Source: Allobosea sp. Tri-44 | Lineage (GTDB): Bacteria; Pseudomonadota; Alphaproteobacteria; Rhizobiales; Beijerinckiaceae | Reading direction: 5' to 3' | NCBI RefSeq assembly: GCF_004123845.1 | Contig: NZ_NBDP01000036.1 | Location: 62,001-126,000 of the forward strand | DNA: 64,000 nucleotides | Part shown: one piece after another, positions 59,542 through 64,000 of the stretch | How the letters are laid out: each line of letters begins with the position of its first letter | Position numbering within the stretch: position 1 is the stretch's first letter | Notes under the pieces: generated by a model | What the model saw: the letters and a program-made list of their open reading frames with translations, nothing else | The model's database searches: none | What the model was told of the DNA's origin: nothing | Position numbers and translations under genes: made by a program

Positions 59542-60321
59542 CTAGGCGGGGGCTAAGCTGAGTTCCTGCCGGATTGCGCGAGCCTCGAGCTCGACCTCGC
59601 CACCTGCGATCGGCGGACGGGCGCGGTAGACGAGCACGCCACGACGGATCGGCTCGCCGAGTGCGCCGAGCAGGGCCGGCCCCCACAGCTCCGGGATCTC
59701 GTGCGCATGGAAGAGCGCGATGCGCGTGGTTTCGCTCCAGGAATGCCCGAGCTTCGCCAGCGTCGTGCCGACCGTGTCGATGGTGAAGTGGGTGCGGCGC
59801 TGCATCGCGGCCGGGCTCGTATCGCCCTCGGCGATGATTTTGCCGTCCGCCCCGATATCGGCCTGGCCGGACAGCAGGAAGGTGGTCGCCTTCACCGTCC
59901 TGGGAACCGTATAGCTGAAAGCACACATCGCGGTCGCAGCCGGTGGATGAAGGTCGAGCGCGATATTCGAGCGGCAGACCAAGCTATAGTCGCCGAAGAC
60001 CAGGCCCCATTCGCGCAGCTTTGCGAGGTAGGGCACGTTGAAGCTCGACCATTTGTCGAAAGTTAGCGGCTCCGGCACCCGCAGCTCGATGCCGCAGAAG
60101 GCCTGGACCGGCCGGCCGATGCTCTTCAGGTAGCTTTCGATGAAGCCATAGGCCTCGCCGAGCGGAACCCAGCTCTGGAGCTCGGCGCGCACAACCTCAT
60201 ATCCCTGATCGGGAACGATGCCGGAGCAATAGGCCGCTCCGCTCGGCAGGATGGCGTAGTTGCCGGCGATGTTGGCGAGCAGCCCGTCGGAACGGGTGGT
60301 GATCTGCGGCGTGTCGGTCAT
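59542..60321 (-). CDS. CnbZ-like aminomuconate deaminase family protein
   Basis: Predicted 259 aa. Motifs VPLGEAYGFIESYLKSIGRP, FCGIELRVPEPLTF and EGDTSPAAMQRRTHF match, from memory, the CnbZ family (2-amino-5-chloromuconate deaminase), which has a RidA-like fold. This enzyme hydrolyses 2-aminomuconate-type intermediates from aminophenol/aminobenzoate breakdown. The adjacent aldolase, aminotransferase and SDR genes fit a pathway for a nitrogen-containing acid. Confidence 0.7.
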   Translation of the reverse strand: MTDTPQITTRSDGLLANIAGNYAILPSGAAYCSGIVPDQGYEVVRAELQSWVPLGEAYGFIESYLKSIGRPVQAFCGIELRVPEPLTFDKWSSFNVPYLAKLREWGLVFGDYSLVCRSNIALDLHPPAATAMCAFSYTVPRTVKATTFLLSGQADIGADGKIIAEGDTSPAAMQRRTHFTIDTVGTTLAKLGHSWSETTRIALFHAHEIPELWGPALLGALGEPIRRGVLVYRARPPIAGGEVELEARAIRQELSLAPA

Positions 60322-60352
60322 GGCACTCTCCCTGATGGCGGCTTGAGGCGGC

Positions 60353-61141
60353 CTAGAACTCGTCGAGCGCCGGCGGGTCGAACCAGTTGGTCAGCGACAG
60401 ACCGCCATCGACGACAAAGGCCGAACCCGTGACATAGGCGGATAGGCGGTTCGACAGGACCGCGAGCGCCATCGGCGCGAGATCCTCGCTGCATCCGAGC
60501 CGCCCAAGGGGAATATGCCGCGTAAGCGACGGATCGGCCACGAATCCTCCGGCGGCGATAGCGCCCGGCACCAGTGCGTTGACCCTGATGCCGAAGCGGC
60601 CCAGCGTCTTGGCAAGCTCCTTGACCAGCATGGCCAGCGCCGCCTTCGAGGTACTGTAATGCGGCAGGTTGCGCGGCGTCGCGGCATGCAGCGAGGTCAG
60701 CAGCAGGAACGAACCGGGCTTGCGCTCCGCGATCAACGAGCGCGCGATCTCGCGCGCAAGGTGGAAGCCGGCGTCCACGTTCACGGCGCGCATGTATTCC
60801 CAGGTATCATCCGACACCGCCAGCGCGTGATCCGTCTCGCGCCGCGGCGGCGCGGCGCTATGGACGAAATGGCTGACGGTTCCGAGCGCGGCGCGGGCAT
60901 GGGCGAGCAGCGCATCGCAGCCCTCACGGACGGCGAGGTCACCGGCCCACGGCACGGCCAGTTCCGGCCGGGAAGAGCCTGCGATCGCAGCCTCGACTTT
61001 ATCCTCACTCAGATCGGCGAACACGGTGCGTACGCCTTCCGCAACCAAGGCCTGCGCGATGGCGCGGCCAATGCCGTTACCGGCGCCGGTCACGAGAGCC
61101 GTGTCGTGCTTCGGATCGAAAGGGCGATCGAAAACGCTCAT
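60353..61141 (-). CDS. SDR-family oxidoreductase
   Basis: Predicted 262 aa from ATG 61141. ALVTGAGNGIGRAIAQAL, Ser in LLLTSLHAATP, Tyr/Lys in LPHYSTSKAALAML, GSAFVVDGGLSL. Classical SDR with intact active site; NADP or NAD unclear. First gene of the operon and divergent from the LysR gene. Confidence 0.88.
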   Translation of the reverse strand: MSVFDRPFDPKHDTALVTGAGNGIGRAIAQALVAEGVRTVFADLSEDKVEAAIAGSSRPELAVPWAGDLAVREGCDALLAHARAALGTVSHFVHSAAPPRRETDHALAVSDDTWEYMRAVNVDAGFHLAREIARSLIAERKPGSFLLLTSLHAATPRNLPHYSTSKAALAMLVKELAKTLGRFGIRVNALVPGAIAAGGFVADPSLTRHIPLGRLGCSEDLAPMALAVLSNRLSAYVTGSAFVVDGGLSLTNWFDPPALDEF

Positions 61142-61287
61142 ATGGCTACATCCTGATCGAGGAGCCGCCGCCACGACGCCCAATTGGCGAAATCGTCACC
61201 CGCGGCACTGCAGCACATGATCATTGACGCCGCCGCGGTGCGAGGGAATATGTGTTTTCCTGCCTTCGACATTCAGGGAAACTGATA

Positions 61288-62184
61288 ATGGAGACGCGCT
61301 TTCTCCAAACTTTCCTAAGCGTCGTGCAGACTGGTTCTCTCTCCGAGGCGGCAAGGCGGCTCAACATCACGCCGTCGGCGGTCATCCAGCGAATCAAAGC
61401 GCTGGAAGACGAGATCGGACGGCCGCTCATCCAGCGTTCCGGCCATACGATGCAGCCTACACCGGCCGGAGCCGCCATTCTTGCGGAAGTCGAGCGCATG
61501 CTCTCCGTCGCGGAAGACATCAAGGCTGCCGCCGCAGCTGACCTCGAAACTGGCTTGCTACGCATTGGCGTGATCCACTCCGCCCTGACCGGCCTGCTCC
61601 CCGACCTGCTCGTGCAGTTGCGGCAGAACCGGCCCGGGATAGAACTCTACATTCTGCCGGGAATGTCCGGGGACCTCTATTCCTGCATTATCGAGGGCGA
61701 GCTCGACGCGGCTATTATGGTCCAACCTCACTTCGCGCTTCCCAAGGCCCTGGACTGGCTCCTGTTACGCCAGGAGAAGCTACTGGTCATCACGCCGCTG
61801 AGCGTTACCGAATCCGATGCGCGCGCGATCCTGAAGCGCGAGCCCTTTATCCGCTATGATCGCAACCACTGGGGCGGTCGCATCGTCGATCTGCACCTGC
61901 GCAAGCTGAAAATCCGGCCGCGCGAACAATATGAACTCGATTCCCTCGAGGCGATCACAGTCCTGGTCAGCCGCGGCCTCGGCGTTTCGCTCGTGCCAGA
62001 CTGGCTGCCACCCTGGCCAGAAGGCGCCAATGTGCGCCGAATCAAGGCGAGCGGCGCACCGACACGCGATGTCGGTATCCTCTGGTCGCGAAGTTCGAAG
62101 CGGTTGCCGCTTATCCACGCCTTCATGGCCGAGGCAGTCAAGGCGATCCGTCTGAAGCATTCCCCTGGCGTACAGCCTGCGTAG
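61288..62184 (+). CDS. LysR-family transcription regulator
   Basis: Predicted 298 aa from ATG 61288 (AGGGA upstream). N-terminal helix-turn-helix FLQTFLSVVQTGSLSEAARR and LNITPSAVIQRIKALE; effector domain with LRIGVIHSALTGLLPDLLV. Divergent from the SDR-CnbZ-aminotransferase-SDR-RraA operon, so it is the likely activator. Confidence 0.92.
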   Translation: METRFLQTFLSVVQTGSLSEAARRLNITPSAVIQRIKALEDEIGRPLIQRSGHTMQPTPAGAAILAEVERMLSVAEDIKAAAAADLETGLLRIGVIHSALTGLLPDLLVQLRQNRPGIELYILPGMSGDLYSCIIEGELDAAIMVQPHFALPKALDWLLLRQEKLLVITPLSVTESDARAILKREPFIRYDRNHWGGRIVDLHLRKLKIRPREQYELDSLEAITVLVSRGLGVSLVPDWLPPWPEGANVRRIKASGAPTRDVGILWSRSSKRLPLIHAFMAEAVKAIRLKHSPGVQPA

Positions 62185-62409
62185 AGACAGCCACGGCCCT
62201 ACACTGCGGCGCTCGGGCGTCCGTGATGCCGGGCCGGGCCGGCCGAATGGAAGACTGCCGGTGTGTTCCTGGCGATGAGGGTCACACGGTCCGGCCGACT
62301 GCATAGGCCAACGTCGGCGAAGCTCGCCTGCGCCTTGGCTAGGCCGGCCGCGATTGCACAGACAGGAAGCCGATGGCGATTATCCCGCTTCGCACATACT
62401 CCGTGACGG

Positions 62410-63435
62410 TCAGATCGGTTTGTGGGCGTCGACCCAGCCATCGACGAGATTGAGGCTGAGCAGGAATTCAGAGCTGAAACGCTTGCGAACCAGCGGCTCG
62501 ACTGGGATTGCCGCAGACAGGAAGGCCTGTTCCGCGGCCCGCGCTGCCACCGCCTCCGCATGCGTCGCGACGTGGAAGCGGAGCGAGGTCCCGGGCCGCG
62601 CCTGGGCGAGACGCCCGAGGTCGGGACCGATGATCGTCGCGATTTTGGGATAGCCACCCGTCGACTGCCGGTCGGCCATCAACACGATTGGCTGGCCCTC
62701 GCCCGGCACCTGGATCGCACCCATGGCGATGCCGTCGGAAGCGATGTTGTAGCCGAGGAGATGACTGAGCTTCGGCCCTTCCAGGAAGCAGGCCATGCGG
62801 TCGCCGCGGGCTGAGATCGTCCAGGGGCCGGCGAGGAAGTCGGCGATCTGGTCCGGCGCGAAATAATCGTCCTGCGGGCCGAGAATGACGCGGATTGCCT
62901 CGGCCGGCCGTTCCAGTAGCGGCGCGATGATCTGGCCCGTCTCGACCTCGGCGGGCGACGCTCCGCCAATCGCCAGGCGATCGCCGATCATGAGCCCCCG
63001 CCCTTCGATGCCGCCAATGCCGGTGCGGGTATGGGTCGCGGCCGAGCCGAGGACCTGCGGCACGTCAAAGCCGCCCGGCACAGCGAGATAGCACCATGCT
63101 CCGGCCTGGCCGGCTCGCAGCTTCAGCTTGGCACCCGGCTCGACCGCGACGACGACGGCCGGCGGTAACGCCTGGCCGTCGAGCGTCACTGCAAAGGAGC
63201 CGCCGGCGAGCGCGACCGCAACGGGGCCTCCTTCCGCCGTGACCTCGAGACCGCCGAGCGAGACCTCGATCGCGGCAGCGCAGGCAGGATTACCGAGGGC
63301 GCGGTTCGCGAGCGCATGGGCGAAAGGGTCCATCGGGCCCGCGCCGGTGACGCCGTAGCGCAGATAGCCATGGCGGCCGCCGTCCTGGATGGTAGAGCCC
63401 GGGCCGGCCGCAAGCACACGCAGCGCCGCGGTCAC
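62410..63435 (-). CDS. pxpC: 5-oxoprolinase subunit C / biotin-dependent carboxyltransferase family
   Basis: Predicted 341 aa. Features: GPGSTIQDGGRHGYLRYGVT, GPMDPFAHALANRALGN, and ILGPQDDYFA with TISARGDRMACFLEG. With PxpA and PxpB it makes the ATP-dependent 5-oxoprolinase that turns 5-oxoproline into glutamate. Overlaps pxpB by four bases (ATGA). Confidence 0.9.
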   Translation of the reverse strand: MTAALRVLAAGPGSTIQDGGRHGYLRYGVTGAGPMDPFAHALANRALGNPACAAAIEVSLGGLEVTAEGGPVAVALAGGSFAVTLDGQALPPAVVVAVEPGAKLKLRAGQAGAWCYLAVPGGFDVPQVLGSAATHTRTGIGGIEGRGLMIGDRLAIGGASPAEVETGQIIAPLLERPAEAIRVILGPQDDYFAPDQIADFLAGPWTISARGDRMACFLEGPKLSHLLGYNIASDGIAMGAIQVPGEGQPIVLMADRQSTGGYPKIATIIGPDLGRLAQARPGTSLRFHVATHAEAVAARAAEQAFLSAAIPVEPLVRKRFSSEFLLSLNLVDGWVDAHKPI

Positions 63436-64000
63436 GCTGTCTGCCTCAGGGCGATGACCTCGCCCGACTCGGCGCGCGCGTCCAGCCTGGCGAAGGTCGC
63501 GACGTCGATCGGCTCGAAACGCAGGCTGTCGCCGGGCTCGATCAGGAAAGCGCTCGGGCGCTCCGGCGCATAGAGCCGTTCCGGCGTGCGCCCGACCACA
63601 TACCAGCCGGTCGGCATGGAGAATGTGGCGATGGCGCTCAAGCCCCCGCCGACGAGTACGACCTTCGTGTCATGCGGCGGGCGCGGCTTCGTCCGACGTG
63701 AGATCGCGATCTCCTCGGGCAGGCCGCCGAGATAGGTGAAGCCCGGCGCGAAGCCGTACATGTAGGCGCGATACGTAGCACCGGCATGGATCGCGACCGC
63801 CTCGGCGGCTGACAGGCCCATGATCGCCGCCATCTCGGCGAGATCCTCGCCATAGGGTTCGTCGTAGCAGCAGGGAAGCGTCCAAAGTGAGGCCGCGCGC
63901 GCGTGCGCCACCGGCGCGGCCAGGCGTTCCTCCACGAGTGCGACCAGAGCGTCCCGGCCGAGCCGCAGCGGATCATAGTGGATCATCAGGGAGCGATAGG
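63432..64000 (-). CDS. pxpB: 5-oxoprolinase subunit B (5' end outside window)
   Basis: The last 189 codons or more are in the window; the frame stays open through the edge with YRSLMIHYDPLRLGRD, an internal PxpB stretch, so the true start is off the right side. Family parts: YMYGFAPGFTYLGGLPEEI, and PTGWYVVGRTPERLY. Partner of PxpC in 5-oxoproline hydrolysis; pxpA is not visible. Confidence 0.9.
   Translation of the reverse strand, partial: YRSLMIHYDPLRLGRDALVALVEERLAAPVAHARAASLWTLPCCYDEPYGEDLAEMAAIMGLSAAEAVAIHAGATYRAYMYGFAPGFTYLGGLPEEIAISRRTKPRPPHDTKVVLVGGGLSAIATFSMPTGWYVVGRTPERLYAPERPSAFLIEPGDSLRFEPIDVATFARLDARAESGEVIALRQTA

Noticed and set aside
61273-61285. TCAGGGAAACTGA palindrome as a LysR operator
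   Set aside because: It overlaps the ribosome site of the LysR gene, and the similar string near 59501 is too weak a match.
62185-62409. Short frames between lysR and pxpC
   Set aside because: No start, ribosome site or recognisable sequence; regarded as non-coding.
1-64000. CRISPR array, tRNA, rRNA
   Set aside because: No regularly spaced repeats, tRNA-like cloverleaf or rRNA stretch was noticed on either strand by eye.

Overview
The window looks like chromosomal DNA of a high-GC alphaproteobacterium, most likely Hyphomicrobiales (Bosea/Bradyrhizobium-like). This rests on codon use, gene content (several branched-chain-amino-acid-type ABC transporters beside aromatic/organic-acid catabolic genes, CoxMSL-type molybdenum hydroxylase, TctC/Bug receptor) and an IS66 fragment. 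The genus is an inference. No rRNA, tRNA, CRISPR array or replication origin was recognised.

Bases 1-14.5 kb are accessory DNA rich in defence-type genes. A nuclease with an ABC-three-component (ABC-3C) C-terminal domain runs off the left edge. It is followed by small unknown genes, a secreted coiled-coil protein, a DUF4236/SH3 protein and an IS66 remnant (tnpA and tnpB, no tnpC). Then comes a tight four-gene operon on the minus strand (9491 to 6477): an OGG-type DNA glycosylase, a small beta-rich protein, a PfkB kinase fused to a nucleoside deoxyribosyltransferase, and a QueC-like deazaguanine synthase. OGG and QueC homologues are known accessory proteins of type IV CBASS, but no CD-NTase is seen here. 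This operon is the best candidate for an undescribed system. A divergent HTH gene, a CoiA-like nuclease, a type-B carboxylesterase and a MbcA/ParS-RES toxin-antitoxin pair complete the region.

Bases 14.5-33.4 kb form a catabolic cluster: coxG-like gene and aldehyde dehydrogenase (minus); hotdog thioesterase, crotonase, CoxM, CoxS, metallo-beta-lactamase, CoxL, SDR and AMP-forming ligase (plus); a tandem-HxlR regulator; a five-part Liv-type ABC importer; an iron alcohol dehydrogenase; and an alpha/beta hydrolase. A shared 19-bp element lies in two divergent promoters. Bases 33.7-41.8 kb are a second unit on the minus strand: zinc alcohol dehydrogenase, LivK-H-M-G-F, SDR and succinate-semialdehyde-type dehydrogenase.

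Bases 42-51.8 kb are a third unit: LivK-H-M-G-F, carboxymuconolactone decarboxylase-like, MBL hydrolase, alpha/beta hydrolase, hydroxyisobutyrate-dehydrogenase-like, a GntR/FCD regulator and an orphan TctC receptor. An identical 18-nt element occurs in front of the transporter, the dehydrogenase operon and the gntR/tctC region, which defines a likely regulon.

Bases 51.9-56.5 kb hold an Old Yellow Enzyme, two tandem lumazine-binding/NTF2-like proteins and two NAD(P)-binding proteins, divergent from a TetR gene with two operator palindromes, then a cupin. Bases 56.6-62.2 kb hold RraA-like aldolase, SDR, aminotransferase, CnbZ-like deaminase and SDR genes opposite a LysR gene. The right edge carries pxpC and the 3' part of pxpB (5-oxoprolinase).
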